Assembly (NCBI GenBank): GCA_006386115.1
Contig: VFIW01000011.1
Location: 62,001-126,000 of the forward strand
Length of the DNA: 64,000 bases
From: Globisporangium splendens
Lineage: Eukaryota; Oomycota; Peronosporomycetes; Pythiales; Pythiaceae
Direction of reading: 5' to 3'
Shown here: positions 12,187 through 22,026 of the stretch, one piece after another
Numbering within the stretch: position 1 is the stretch's first letter
Layout: each line of letters begins with the position of its first letter
The notes under the pieces: model-generated
The model's input: only the letters and a program-made list of their open reading frames with translations
What the model was told of the DNA's origin: nothing
Databases searched by the model: none
Translations under genes and position numbers: made by a program

Positions 12187-12951
12187 CTAGTTCGCCGCGG
12201 TGCACCGCAGTTCTGCGAGCTGCGAGCGCGTGAGGCGCAGGTCCAGGTTGCTGCCCCAGCCGCACATCTGCTCGAACGAGTCGTGCGTGAGCTCCACCTG
12301 CTGCACGATCTCCTCCGAACTCGGGTGCTCCACGAACTTGAGCGTCTTGGCGAACGTGTGCGGCACGAGGTTGACGGCTGAGTGGCACGCATCGCGCTCG
12401 GCCATCGAGTCGCCGATCGACACAAAGTTGTAGTATGCGTCGGGCGCGTCCTCGCTGTTGTTGGCAAAGCACTTGCGCGCGATGAGCTGCATGACCTCGT
12501 GCTTCCACGAGTTCGAGTCGCCCCCGATGCCGAACGTCTGCTCGTACCAGCTGCGCGCCGACACGATGTGAATGTCCGAGAGCTCGAGCATCTGTTGCAC
12601 GCTGGGCAGGTAGAGCGCGCACGACATCTCGACCCAGCCGTACTCGGCGGCTGTGACCACGAACACGGGGCCGTACGACACCGCCTTCTTCAGCAGCCGC
12701 ACGACGTTGGCCTCAATGAGCGCGAGCACGCGGCGCTGCTCGTGCGTCGCCAGGATCTGGTGGCCGCGGTACTTGGGCAGCAGGTTCTCCGCATGCAGCC
12801 ACGAGCTCGGGCAGAGCGTGTCGTCCCAGTCGAACACCACCACCGTGCGCTCGCGCACCGACGCGTTGTGGCATTTCTGCGGCATCGCAGCGTCCTGGAA
12901 GTGGTGGCTGGCAGGCGCCTCGCGCATGGTCTCGACCGTCGAAAACGCCAT
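12187..12951 (-). CDS. HAD-superfamily hydrolase (predicted phosphatase)
   Basis: An intronless 254-residue protein. HAD catalytic motifs are in order: motif I VVVFDWDDTLCPSS (nucleophile Asp and general acid Asp), motif II FVVTAAEYGWVEMS (Thr), a Lys in NSWKHEVMQLIARK (motif III position), and motif IV FVSIGDSMAERDA. Most likely a phosphotransfer enzyme acting on a small molecule or phosphoprotein; the substrate cannot be read from sequence. The frame continues upstream of 12951 to about 13140, but that part is Cys/Ser-rich and reads like 5' UTR, so the Met before AFSTVETMREAP is preferred. Confidence 0.8.
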   Translation of the reverse strand: MAFSTVETMREAPASHHFQDAAMPQKCHNASVRERTVVVFDWDDTLCPSSWLHAENLLPKYRGHQILATHEQRRVLALIEANVVRLLKKAVSYGPVFVVTAAEYGWVEMSCALYLPSVQQMLELSDIHIVSARSWYEQTFGIGGDSNSWKHEVMQLIARKCFANNSEDAPDAYYNFVSIGDSMAERDACHSAVNLVPHTFAKTLKFVEHPSSEEIVQQVELTHDSFEQMCGWGSNLDLRLTRSQLAELRCTAAN

Positions 12952-13579
12952 TTTGTTTGTTGCTGGAAATGGCGGTTTGTTGCGGGAATATGGGTGACTG
13001 GTGGAACAGGTGGACAGACGCACGCTCTTGCAGCAAACAACGACAAATTGCAGCAATTGCAAGTTGTCGAGTGGGTGAATGGGCAGCCTGCGACCTGCTT
13101 GCTGTAGTTTTCCAGAGTGAAGCAGCGCGGCAGCGTGCAAAAAGCAAAAGAGAGAGGCGGCAGTGAGCGTCCGCTCGCTCGCTTGGACCGTTTCTTAGAG
13201 TGGAGGGAGGGGCTGGGGAATGGAGAATCCCCTACACCTCTGCTGCTCCTCACAAGAGACACTCCACCCACCACCACCACCATTTTTTTCCACATGAAAC
13301 AGCTCGACAGCATACAAACACCAAGTGTGAAGCAACACCATGTTGCTGAAAAAAAGAAGCAACAGGAGGAAAATTATGCTGTCTTTGAGGGGTAGGGACT
13401 GGAAGGCATGTGTGCACTGCGATTGGCGGATAGAGGTATGACCTCGTCAAAGAGGCGCTTCTTTCACACTGGCGTGCTTGAGAGTGGGAAAGTGGGAGCC
13501 ATCATGGGGGTAGGGCAGGTGGATACTGTGCTCGCACAGTCAAGTTGCTTCAGCAAGAGTGTTTGTCGGCGCCAACAGC

Positions 13580-14578
13580 TCAAAACGATGAGCATTTCTT
13601 GCGTTTGCTGTTGCTGGCAGCACAACGCTGCTGGTTTGAAAATGCGGCATCTCTCCGATTGAACGCCATGTCGATTAGTCCAAAGCAGAGATAGATAAAA
13701 GAAACAAAGCAAAGCAAATACTGCGATGTCATGCGCAAATGACAACGATGGCCTGCCAGATACATATCCCTGCAGTTTGGTCTCCACAACAACACAAGGA
13801 TACAAAGTACTGCACTTGCAGCAGTTTGCATTGTTTTTGACGAAAGAGGACAACCTCGCACTCCTATCGGGGTTAGGGAAAATCTTGAGTCCATGAGACC
13901 CCAAGTCCACCCTCGCCTCTTTTGAAACGGCCGGTTGGAACCCATTCCGTCAGTCACCACTTCCCTCTTGTATGTGGGGCGGACCAACCAATTGGTTTGA
14001 GTATCGAGTGCTGCAAAAAGACGCAGTTGTAACGGGTGCGTTGCAACCAGCCGCACAACTGCAAGACGATCTTTCTCTTGGCAACGCAAGCGACTGGTGG
14101 CCGAGCTGCACATTGTAGACTCGCTTGCTGGCGTGCATCCATGCGCATGAACACTGGGTGTGTTGCGCACACTTGTTGTGCGGTTGCAGTTGTTTGTAAC
14201 TTGACCACGTTTGTTGAACAAAACCATCATGATGGGCAATGCACACAGTTGAGCTCGACTCCTCGTTGCTGTTGTTGTCTTTGGCACAGGATCACAAGAC
14301 CCGAGCGAAGTGGCTTGCTCGAACCATAGGGTGGAGCTGCACGCCGCGTTTTTTACGCGCGCCATTTGGTTGTGTTGCAATGCGCATAGAGGTGGCGACA
14401 ACATGGCTCCATCTCTCTCTCTCTCTCTCCTTGTGAGACAACCCGATCCGCGTTTCGCAATGCTGTTGTTTGCTCGCCTGAACCGATCGCACGCGCGTGC
14501 GCCTCTCTTGCAGCATAGCCAGCATGGGCATGCTTTTCGAGAGTGTTGGTCGTCGCATTTTGGCCAGATGGCTCGCAT
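13580..14578 (-). CDS. Long orphan open frame, 332 codons, doubtful
   Basis: An ATG-initiated frame of 332 codons without an intron. The predicted product is rich in Cys, Arg, Ser and Thr with no recognisable domain. One hydrophobic segment (SQYLLCFVSFIYLCFGLI) lies near the C-terminus. Codon content is unlike the neighbouring real genes, and the frame crosses a (CT)n repeat. The length is more than expected by chance, so it is recorded, but it may be non-coding. Confidence 0.15.
   Translation of the reverse strand: MRAIWPKCDDQHSRKACPCWLCCKRGARACDRFRRANNSIAKRGSGCLTRRERERDGAMLSPPLCALQHNQMARVKNAACSSTLWFEQATSLGSCDPVPKTTTATRSRAQLCALPIMMVLFNKRGQVTNNCNRTTSVRNTPSVHAHGCTPASESTMCSSATSRLRCQEKDRLAVVRLVATHPLQLRLFAALDTQTNWLVRPTYKREVVTDGMGSNRPFQKRRGWTWGLMDSRFSLTPIGVRGCPLSSKTMQTAASAVLCILVLLWRPNCRDMYLAGHRCHLRMTSQYLLCFVSFIYLCFGLIDMAFNRRDAAFSNQQRCAASNSKRKKCSSF
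14411..14429. repeat. (CT)n microsatellite
   Basis: A perfect CT tract of about 19 bp in the gene-poor region. Similar CT/GA tracts recur in introns and 5' regions across the window. Confidence 0.8.
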
Positions 14579-15251
14579 GTTTTTTGCTGGAAATGGTTCT
14601 TGCCAGCAGTTTGTGATGCGCTTGTAAAGATGGCCAACAGCATGGAAGTTGCGCCATCGCTCGCTCGCTCTCTGTTTGTATGGAGAGTGCGCGTGTTGAG
14701 TGTGCAGCAGATGGTGGCGGATATCGTTTCGCTGCTGGGACTCGTCGGTGGTGGAGCCAGTGGCTCACTGAACGCTCGCGTTCTCCATTCCGCCCTGCTG
14801 TCGTTGCGTCAATGTTTCTTTTCGCTTTTGCTGATTCAATCTGGCTGTTGGCTCGTTCGGCACTTGCAGCTCTCCATTATTAATGTTGCTGGGCCATTTA
14901 TGGATTTTTCGCAGCACTGCTGGTTTCTGGTTCTTTCTGGTTCATGTGGGGAGCTGAGGCAGCACGTCGGCAGCTGCGAGGCACTCAGGAGACCAGTGTG
15001 AACGTCTGCATTTGTACTGTCACACCATTTCTGATACCAAATCCATAGGTACACTCGGCTGATCTTTTAGGTGCAGCCTTGTGTCGGACCATTTCACACT
15101 GGGTATCCTGCTCAAGTTTAGGACAGCGCTCGTCTTACCTCGGTAATGCTATGCTGGTCTTGGACGGTGCAGAGCTCGAATCCTCGGCAAAGGTGATCAT
15201 TTCACGTCCTGTGCAGCGCACTCAAGTCCAGTCACAGCACTCCCAGTCATT

Positions 15252-17477
15252 TCAAGGATTTGGCGCGCTGGTGTCACGTGCCAGGCGCCATCCATGCAAA
15301 CGCCCAGTAGCAGGTGTCCCCTCTGTCGTGCACACTTTCAAGTACTCCTGTATATCAGGGAGATGGCTGTAATTCGCTTCAACATACTCACGGAGCTGTC
15401 TCCAAAATCGAGGGTGGTACTGCATTCTATGCGACCGCAAGCACCAAAGCAGCAGCGAAAGGTGGTAAGCCTTCAGCGTGTGGGACTTCGCAGAGTACCC
15501 TTTGTGCAACACTGCGAGTTCCAGCACGTTTGGAGCAATCACGAGATTTCCGAATGCATTGATGAGCACAATTGTGCCGACACTCGTGTACGACAACGCT
15601 TTTGGCGTCTTCGGAGGCAGCTTTGTTACCAGGTCAGCAGCGTTGACGAACGCAAACGTTGCAGGAACGGCATGGTTGTACTTCTTCTTGAAAGATGTGT
15701 TGCCAACACGTGGACATCCGAACGTTGTGCATGTCACGTTCGCGATCTTGAGCTGTGCAACGACGTCAAAACTGCAGAGTACCGCGAGGGCGCCTCCCAG
15801 ACTATGGCCTGTAGCCAAAATCTTCCGCGGATCCTGATCGTGCAAGGCTCTGATTCTTGTGAGAACTCGTTTCTCCACAGTCAGGTAAGCTGTGTAGAAG
15901 CCCGAGTGCACTTTGGGTGGGTTGCGTTTGCAGAGTATTCGATGCCACCACGTTCGTTTAGTCTGTGTGAGAGCATCGAGGTTTACTGCGTTCAACGGCC
16001 GCGCTCTTCCTGATAAAGACGGCATTTTGGAAAAGTCGAGCTGCCTGGTGGTGCGATGAACCGACACTGCTGCCTTCAAATCTGTCTTCGCATTCTTTTT
16101 GCTTGACGTCCCACGAAACGCGGCTACTATCATTGTCGGTGACGCTAGCAACAAGCAGTGCGTGTCGGTTGCTTTGTCTTGTATGATCTCTACAATGGTG
16201 AACTGCGGGTCCATGATTAGCTTTTGGATATGCGCGATTTCAAGTTCGGGGTCATTGAACGAGCCTTCGTGCTTGCCACATGCATACACGAGCTGTGCGA
16301 GGTTGAATGCTTCGACTTGCTTGTCCATGATGAAGTGAGAAGGGTCGATATGCTCGATATCCTTCAAGTTGGTAAACTTTGTCTTCATGTAAACATCCGA
16401 TTCGTAGAGGAAATACTTGATGAACTGGTGCTTGTGCTTGATGACATTTGTTCCTGTGAGCCAACCCTTGAGTCCGATAGAATCGTCTGGAAGCGCGCAG
16501 TACATGGTTGTAATGAACCAGACCGCAAAACAGATCAAATATCCTAGTTGCTGCTGAACGGCTCCCATTTGAATGACGCGGATTGTAGTTGTAGATTCAT
16601 CCCAGTCAACACGACTGAATAGTCGATCGAACGGAACTGACCACGCTGCAATGTGACCTCCAACCAGCATGTACAAAATCGTATCTCGGAAGTACACTAC
16701 AAAGACACCAAACTCTGTAAAAATGCGCACGAAATCTTGGACAAATATTTGTCGAAAGGAGTCGTATGCACATGAGCATTTGTACAAAGCAACTCCGAGC
16801 AGCAGCGCTTCATAAACTGTGATCACAATTGAATCAAGAAGCAAGTAGGGCTGGTGAACTCGTTTTCCATGGACGAGACTGAGCCTTGCTGGTGTGATGA
16901 TGTTCGTCAAGGGCAAAAAATCAAATATCACCGAGTTCCGCCAGCCAAGCAGGAGTCGAAGTACCATGTAGCTGACGATGAATACTGGAAACATTTGAGA
17001 GAACCGTTTGCCACTGACATACTTGAGCCATCTCCACCCAGTCTTCCGATGATCTAAAGTTGGCCGATGCGCAATTGCTGACCAGCCCGCGACTGAGTCA
17101 GTGTAGAAGTCGCTGAAATGGATCAGCGTCCGATATAGTAACCCTGCCATGAGTGTGTTTGACACTCCCATGAGTTCGCGGCTGCTGTCTGCAGCTGGGT
17201 ACATTGTATTCCACGTATTCGCCACAAGTGAAAGAGCAGAAAACACCCACACCAGTCCCGCAAGTTTCAGCACTTCACTTTGGATACGTTGCCGTCTCTT
17301 ATAAAATGCGATCCGCTGGATAAACGCTGTTGATGTGAGCAGAATAGTTGCTTGAATTGTTGCATCGGGTCCCATACCGTTGTCTCCCAAATCACGCTGA
17401 TTACTGTCTGTGCTTTCTCTCGGTGATCCGTAAACTCCGTAGAAGATCTGAAGCAGCGGGACACCGACGACGATCAC
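15252..17477 (-). CDS. Membrane-anchored class 3 lipase (alpha/beta hydrolase)
   Basis: A 741-codon open frame. The N-terminal 350 residues hold several hydrophobic segments (for example MFPVFIVSYMVLRLLL and LGYLICFAVWFITTMYCAL), so the enzyme is probably multi-pass. The C-terminal half is a lipase class 3 domain: VAAFRGTSS (oxyanion region), ILATGHSLGGALAVL with the nucleophile Ser in GHSLGG, then CTTFGCPRVGN and NAADLVTKLPP with the acid Asp. Function is probably diacylglycerol or other glycerolipid hydrolysis at membranes. The frame begins at a GTG with a stop just upstream, so this is not the true start. An acidic minus-strand frame at 17904-17490 (DNIRIDLDDSEEEEL) is the likely N-terminal region, in another phase. 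Confidence 0.8.
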   Translation of the reverse strand: MIVVGVPLLQIFYGVYGSPRESTDSNQRDLGDNGMGPDATIQATILLTSTAFIQRIAFYKRRQRIQSEVLKLAGLVWVFSALSLVANTWNTMYPAADSSRELMGVSNTLMAGLLYRTLIHFSDFYTDSVAGWSAIAHRPTLDHRKTGWRWLKYVSGKRFSQMFPVFIVSYMVLRLLLGWRNSVIFDFLPLTNIITPARLSLVHGKRVHQPYLLLDSIVITVYEALLLGVALYKCSCAYDSFRQIFVQDFVRIFTEFGVFVVYFRDTILYMLVGGHIAAWSVPFDRLFSRVDWDESTTTIRVIQMGAVQQQLGYLICFAVWFITTMYCALPDDSIGLKGWLTGTNVIKHKHQFIKYFLYESDVYMKTKFTNLKDIEHIDPSHFIMDKQVEAFNLAQLVYACGKHEGSFNDPELEIAHIQKLIMDPQFTIVEIIQDKATDTHCLLLASPTMIVAAFRGTSSKKNAKTDLKAAVSVHRTTRQLDFSKMPSLSGRARPLNAVNLDALTQTKRTWWHRILCKRNPPKVHSGFYTAYLTVEKRVLTRIRALHDQDPRKILATGHSLGGALAVLCSFDVVAQLKIANVTCTTFGCPRVGNTSFKKKYNHAVPATFAFVNAADLVTKLPPKTPKALSYTSVGTIVLINAFGNLVIAPNVLELAVLHKGYSAKSHTLKAYHLSLLLWCLRSHRMQYHPRFWRQLREYVEANYSHLPDIQEYLKVCTTEGTPATGRLHGWRLARDTSAPNP

Positions 17478-17904
17478 ATTGCCTTTTCAACTGAGCTTCT
17501 CCTCCAAATAATCGGTCTTCTTCCAGCTGGACGGCAACTGTGTCCACAATATCATCATCAAAATCGTCTGGACGATTCGGATGATTACGGCAAGCGGCAT
17601 CGAGTCCATCGCAGCGACTGAACGGGAACTGGTCTTGCTCTGGCATCGCCAAACCGTTTTTCTGTGGTAAGCTCGCAGTAGGCATCGCATGTCGCTTTGA
17701 CAATTCTTCTTCTTCACTATCGTCCAGATCAATCCGAATGTTGTCAATCTGGCTTGTGGCTCGTTCTCTGCCCATACAAACGCGTCCAGCGCTTGTATTT
17801 TGCTCTTCTCCTGCACGGATACGCTCGTCAACGCTGCCATTCCCTCCACTACCCTGGCGCTCGCGGTCTGTCCCAAGAGCGTCCATGTCGCCGCCATGCA
17901 TCCA
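17478..17904 (-). CDS. Probable N-terminal exon of the class 3 lipase
   Basis: The frame starting at MDALGTDRERQG near 17904 is Ser/Asp/Glu-rich (IDLDDSEEEELSKR, DDFDDDIVDTVAVQLEEDR) and runs to within about 20 bp of the lipase frame, which lies in a different phase. Only weak splice signals could join them; one option is a donor after CGAATC near 17563 with an acceptor at AAAAG near 17483. Either a short intron is present or the frame is broken by an indel. No ATG serves the lipase frame otherwise. Confidence 0.4.
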
Positions 17905-18326
17905 CGCGCCATCGACTCTTCTGCAATGTGGCGAATTTTGCAATGGCGGCAAAAATAGAAGCTTCAACTTGGCCAGTTTAGTGTTTCATTTGAACATCAA
18001 AATAGGCAAAACCCTAGCTGACTGTTTGTCTGTGTCACAGTGTCCCACTGTGAGCTTCTTTCAGCGCCGAAAAAAGTGTGGCACGATGATGTGGAAACAC
18101 AATCTATGGGGAGGGTTCTGAATATTTTGGGGCGGGTGGGTGTCGCACGCAACAGCATAATACACGATCTGGCAGCAAGGCGGCATTCCAGATCAAGCAC
18201 AGGGGAAAGCGGAGCGATCGGCGTCTTCCTCCCCCTCTCTGCTTGTGTATCTCTCTCAATTGGCTTCCTGGTGGCGTAGGTATCCCCAACACCCAACTGC
18301 CTGTACAGACCTCAACGAAAAGAGCG

Positions 18327-21300
18327 ATGGCGCGGTCCAAGTCTCGGCCGAATGGGAGCGGCGATCCGCGCGGAGGTGGCGCCAAGAACCTGTTCGGCGA
18401 GGAGCGCACGATCGTCGGCGTCGACGATCTCGTGCTGCTGAGCACGGTGAGCGAGGACTCGATCCTCGTGAACCTCAAGATGCGCCATGCGGCCGATGTG
18501 ATCTATTCGTATATCGGCCATGTGCTCGTGGTCGTGAACCCATACAAGTGGCTCGACATCTACGACGAGCAGAGCATGAAGGCGTACACCCACAAAGCGC
18601 GCATTGATGTCCCGCCGCATGTGTTCGCGACGGCCGAAGAAGCGTATCGCACGATGATCAGCGAAGAGGACAACCAGTGCGTGATCATCAGTGGCGAAAG
18701 TGGTGCCGGCAAGACGGAGGCGTCGAAGCAGATCCAGAACTATATTGCGGGCGTGAGTGGCAGTGGTGCGGGTGTCGACAAGGTGAAGCGCACTTTTTTG
18801 GAGAGTAATCCGTTGCTGGAAGCGTTTGGGAATGCGAAAACGTTGCGCAACAACAACTCGAGTCGATTCGGCAAGTACTTTGAGCTCCTTTTCGATTCGG
18901 CGGGACGACCTCAAGGTGGCAAAGTGACGAATTATCTGCTCGAGAAATCGCGCGTCGTGAAACCTGGAAAAGGCGAGCGCAATTTCCACATTTTCTACCA
19001 GGTGTTGGCCGGGTTACCCGACGGAGCGAGGCAGAAATTGAATCTTGGTTCGCCAGACCAGTTCCATTATCTGAAGGCGAGTGGGTCCTACTCGGTCGAT
19101 GATGTAGATGACGCAGCGGAGTTTGAAGACACGATGGCGGCAATGCAGCATGTTGGCATCAAGCGGAAGCAAATCGAGCTCGTATTGCAGACCGTTGCAG
19201 CGGTGCTTCATTTAGGCAACATTCAATTCCAATCCGAGACCATCGGCGACGCAGAAGGGTCCTCTGTGCGTGACCGTCGATCGCTTGAAATCGCATGCAA
19301 CCTTCTCGGTTTGGATGCTGATAAACTGGAGCATGCGCTTTGCTACAAGTTGCTGCAAACGATGGCGCCAGGAGGTAAAATTGAATCCTACGAGGTACCG
19401 CAAAACCCAAGTCAAGCAAAGTCGCAGAGAGATTCTATCGCAAAAAACGTCTATGACCGACTGTTTGATTTCCTCGTCGAGCGCATTAACCACGCGCTTG
19501 ATATTGAGAAGAAAGCAGAGAAGAGTGGTGAAATTCTGAATGAAGAGGACATGACCAAGATCGGGATTTTGGATATCTACGGATTTGAGATTTTCGACAA
19601 GAATGGGTTCGAGCAGTTCTGCATCAACTACGTTAATGAGAAGCTGCAGCAGATTTTCATTGAGCTCACTCTGAAAAGTGAGCAGGAAGAATACGCTCGA
19701 GAAGGCATTGCGTGGGCTCCGATTCCGTTCTTCAACAACCAAGTTGTGTGTGATTTGATCGAGGCTCGACGCCCGACTCCTGGTATTTTCCTCATTCTGG
19801 ACGATACCGTTAAAACAATGCATTCACGACAAGGTGATGCTGTCGATTCGACATTCTTGGAGAAGGTTGCGGGTCTTCATTCATCGCATCCGCACTTCTC
19901 GAAGCGTGGCAAGACTTTTGAGATCAAGCATTATGCTGGAGATGTCCAGTACAGTACGGAAGGCTTCGGTGATTCCAACAAGGACTTCTTGAGCAAAGAC
20001 ATCGCGCTGATCATCAGTGAAAGCACCAACAAGCTTATTCGCTACATTTTCCCAGAGGAGATTGACTTGAACGACAAGCGCATGCCGCACACTGCAGGAT
20101 ACAAGATTCGAACTCAGTGTGAAGCACTCGTGACGGCTTTGATGGATTGCACTCCTCACTACGTGCGTTGCATCAAGTCGAACGACCAAAAGCAACCAAA
20201 TAAGCTGGATGACAGACGTGTGATCCATCAGATCAAGTACTTGGGTCTTCTTGAAAACGTCAAGGTTCGACGTGCTGGCTATGCTTATCGTGGGGACTAC
20301 GGTCGTTTTGTAGATCGCTTCAAGCTGCTGTCGAAAGAAACGTATCCCGAGTTTCGTGGAACCGATAAGAAGGGGACCCAGGCGATCTTACGTTCTGCTG
20401 TGAAGTCTCTTCCTCAACTTGAGAATGAAGTCCAGCTCGGAAAGACAATGGTGTTTATTCAAACGCCTGAGACTTTCTTTGCGTTAGAGAAACTGCGTGA
20501 GAAAAAAATCGGGTCGTTTGCGATGCGGATTCAGAAAGCATGGAAGAAGTACTACGGTCGTCGCCACTTGCTCCAGCTTAGTCACGATATCACCAAACTG
20601 TACACGTCGAATTCAAAACAGCGGCAGCGCGTGAGCATCTATCGCCCGTTCGATGGCGACTACCTGCTCGACGAAGATGTCCACGATGGCATCATGGCGA
20701 TTATTCGGCATCATGGCGACTCTGAGAAGATTGTATTCCGCGATACGATTGAGAAGGCTTGTCCATCTGCTGCAGTTACCAATGGGAACGCAGGTGAAGT
20801 ATCCCCAATTCGACTAGAAGCCCGGCTTTTGATCATCACGGACACTCATCTTTACTTGATGGAAAAGCGCTACTGGCATCCAGTCGTTGACCCGAAAAGT
20901 TCGTTCGTCCCACCGCTGATATATTTGCGAAGACGCTTGTCATTGAACTCGATCGAAGAAATCACCATGAGCACGCTTGCAGACCCGTATTTCGTGCTGA
21001 AGGTGCGCCAAGACCATTTGTTTGCTGTGCCCGACAAGAGCAACTGGATGGACAAGAAGTCAACGAGAGTTTGCATGGCGACAGGAAAGAAATTCACCCT
21101 TTTCAACCGGCGCCATCACTGTCGTTACACAGGGAAGACGTACTGCAATGATGTGTGCAAAATTTTGGAAGTGGTTCCAGATCGCGGCTACTACACCCCT
21201 GTGCGAGTTTATGACAAGGTGATCGGACTCTTTTCGACTGAAATGGCAGAAGACCAGCTTCTGGCGTCTGAGAAGAAGACGGAGATCGCTGTGACTCTTG

Positions 21301-21842
21301 TTGACGCTGTCCGCGTGTTGACAAACAATGTGATTCCAATCACTTTCAGTGATTCGATTCGACTTCGAACGGCTCCACACATGAGTCTGTCCAAATCTCC
21401 AAACCAGCAGATTCAGTTTGTTGCGGCCAAGCATGACAAGATCACTGGGGATAAGCTGAACGTGCAAATTCACGTTGAACCTGGAGTGCCTGATGAGTAC
21501 ATCCGGAAGAGACAGAAACGCGAGAGAGCACGCCGCAAGAAGCTGAACCGACAGCGCGAAGAGGAACTCGCGATTCGCGCACAGCGCCAAGCAGAACGTG
21601 AACGCGAGCGTGAGGCAGAACGGATTCGCCGTGTCGCAGAAAAGAAAGCGAAAAAGCAAGCAGAGAAGGAATCGCGTCGCCAGTCGTCTGCGACTCGAAA
21701 GTCATCAAAGGGGTCGCTTGAGCATGCGCGGAAATTCGGTGAAAGCTCACAGGGCTCATCGTCGTCATCAGTCGGTGGACAATTTGGCGGCGCAAACAGT
21801 GAACTGGCAGCATTGTTGGCACGGAGACGCGGCGAAAAGTAA
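18327..21842 (+). CDS. Class I myosin heavy chain with FYVE-like finger in the tail
   Basis: An intronless 1171-residue protein. The motor domain (about residues 30-730) has the P-loop GESGAGKTEASKQ, switch I NNNSSRFGKY, switch II DIYGFEIFDKNGFEQ and the actin-binding and converter region around YLGLLENVKVRRAGYAYRG. One IQ-like segment (MRIQKAWKKYYGRRH) follows. The tail begins like a class I TH1 lipid-binding domain (YRPFDGDYLLDEDVHDGI, ARLLIITDTHLYLMEK). That domain is interrupted near residues 905-945 by a FYVE-type finger with FNRRHHCRYTGKTYC, then resumes (VVPDRGYYTPVRVYDKV). A basic, Glu/Arg-rich coil and Ser-rich C-terminus end the protein. Likely role is linking actin to endosomal or plasma membranes. 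Start 18327 is preferred over an in-frame ATG at 18243. Confidence 0.92.
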   Translation: MARSKSRPNGSGDPRGGGAKNLFGEERTIVGVDDLVLLSTVSEDSILVNLKMRHAADVIYSYIGHVLVVVNPYKWLDIYDEQSMKAYTHKARIDVPPHVFATAEEAYRTMISEEDNQCVIISGESGAGKTEASKQIQNYIAGVSGSGAGVDKVKRTFLESNPLLEAFGNAKTLRNNNSSRFGKYFELLFDSAGRPQGGKVTNYLLEKSRVVKPGKGERNFHIFYQVLAGLPDGARQKLNLGSPDQFHYLKASGSYSVDDVDDAAEFEDTMAAMQHVGIKRKQIELVLQTVAAVLHLGNIQFQSETIGDAEGSSVRDRRSLEIACNLLGLDADKLEHALCYKLLQTMAPGGKIESYEVPQNPSQAKSQRDSIAKNVYDRLFDFLVERINHALDIEKKAEKSGEILNEEDMTKIGILDIYGFEIFDKNGFEQFCINYVNEKLQQIFIELTLKSEQEEYAREGIAWAPIPFFNNQVVCDLIEARRPTPGIFLILDDTVKTMHSRQGDAVDSTFLEKVAGLHSSHPHFSKRGKTFEIKHYAGDVQYSTEGFGDSNKDFLSKDIALIISESTNKLIRYIFPEEIDLNDKRMPHTAGYKIRTQCEALVTALMDCTPHYVRCIKSNDQKQPNKLDDRRVIHQIKYLGLLENVKVRRAGYAYRGDYGRFVDRFKLLSKETYPEFRGTDKKGTQAILRSAVKSLPQLENEVQLGKTMVFIQTPETFFALEKLREKKIGSFAMRIQKAWKKYYGRRHLLQLSHDITKLYTSNSKQRQRVSIYRPFDGDYLLDEDVHDGIMAIIRHHGDSEKIVFRDTIEKACPSAAVTNGNAGEVSPIRLEARLLIITDTHLYLMEKRYWHPVVDPKSSFVPPLIYLRRRLSLNSIEEITMSTLADPYFVLKVRQDHLFAVPDKSNWMDKKSTRVCMATGKKFTLFNRRHHCRYTGKTYCNDVCKILEVVPDRGYYTPVRVYDKVIGLFSTEMAEDQLLASEKKTEIAVTLVDAVRVLTNNVIPITFSDSIRLRTAPHMSLSKSPNQQIQFVAAKHDKITGDKLNVQIHVEPGVPDEYIRKRQKRERARRKKLNRQREEELAIRAQRQAEREREREAERIRRVAEKKAKKQAEKESRRQSSATRKSSKGSLEHARKFGESSQGSSSSSVGGQFGGANSELAALLARRRGEK

Positions 21843-22026
21843 GGCAGAAGGTTGAAGTGTAGAGATTGCTTGAATTTTGGGGAAGAGAATGTCAAATACC
21901 GGCAGCGTACGCCCGTGAATGACTCAGTGGCGAAAACCGTGAGCGACCAAGAGGAACCAACAAGAAAAATCAAAAGTTCAGGTATAAATGATGAGCTGTC
22001 TAAAGTCTATTGTGTGCAGTTTCTTG

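Larger units (their letters stand above)
12952..15251. other. 2.3-kb gene-poor region
   Basis: No protein family was recognised here. The DNA is rich in TGTTG/GCAAC words and contains a (CT)n tract at about 14411-14429. One long minus-strand frame (13580-14578) is listed separately. The rest holds short, Cys/Arg/Ser-rich frames on both strands with no splice-joined structure. The 5' UTR of the HAD gene lies at its left edge. Confidence 0.4.

Noticed and set aside
12146..12622. Arg/Ala-rich frames on both strands across the HAD gene
   Set aside because: Products of high GC in third codon positions; the HAD motifs fix the real frame.
15140..15200. tRNA-like GCTCGAATCCTC word
   Set aside because: Resembles a T-loop, but no acceptor stem, D-arm or anticodon arm could be paired around it.
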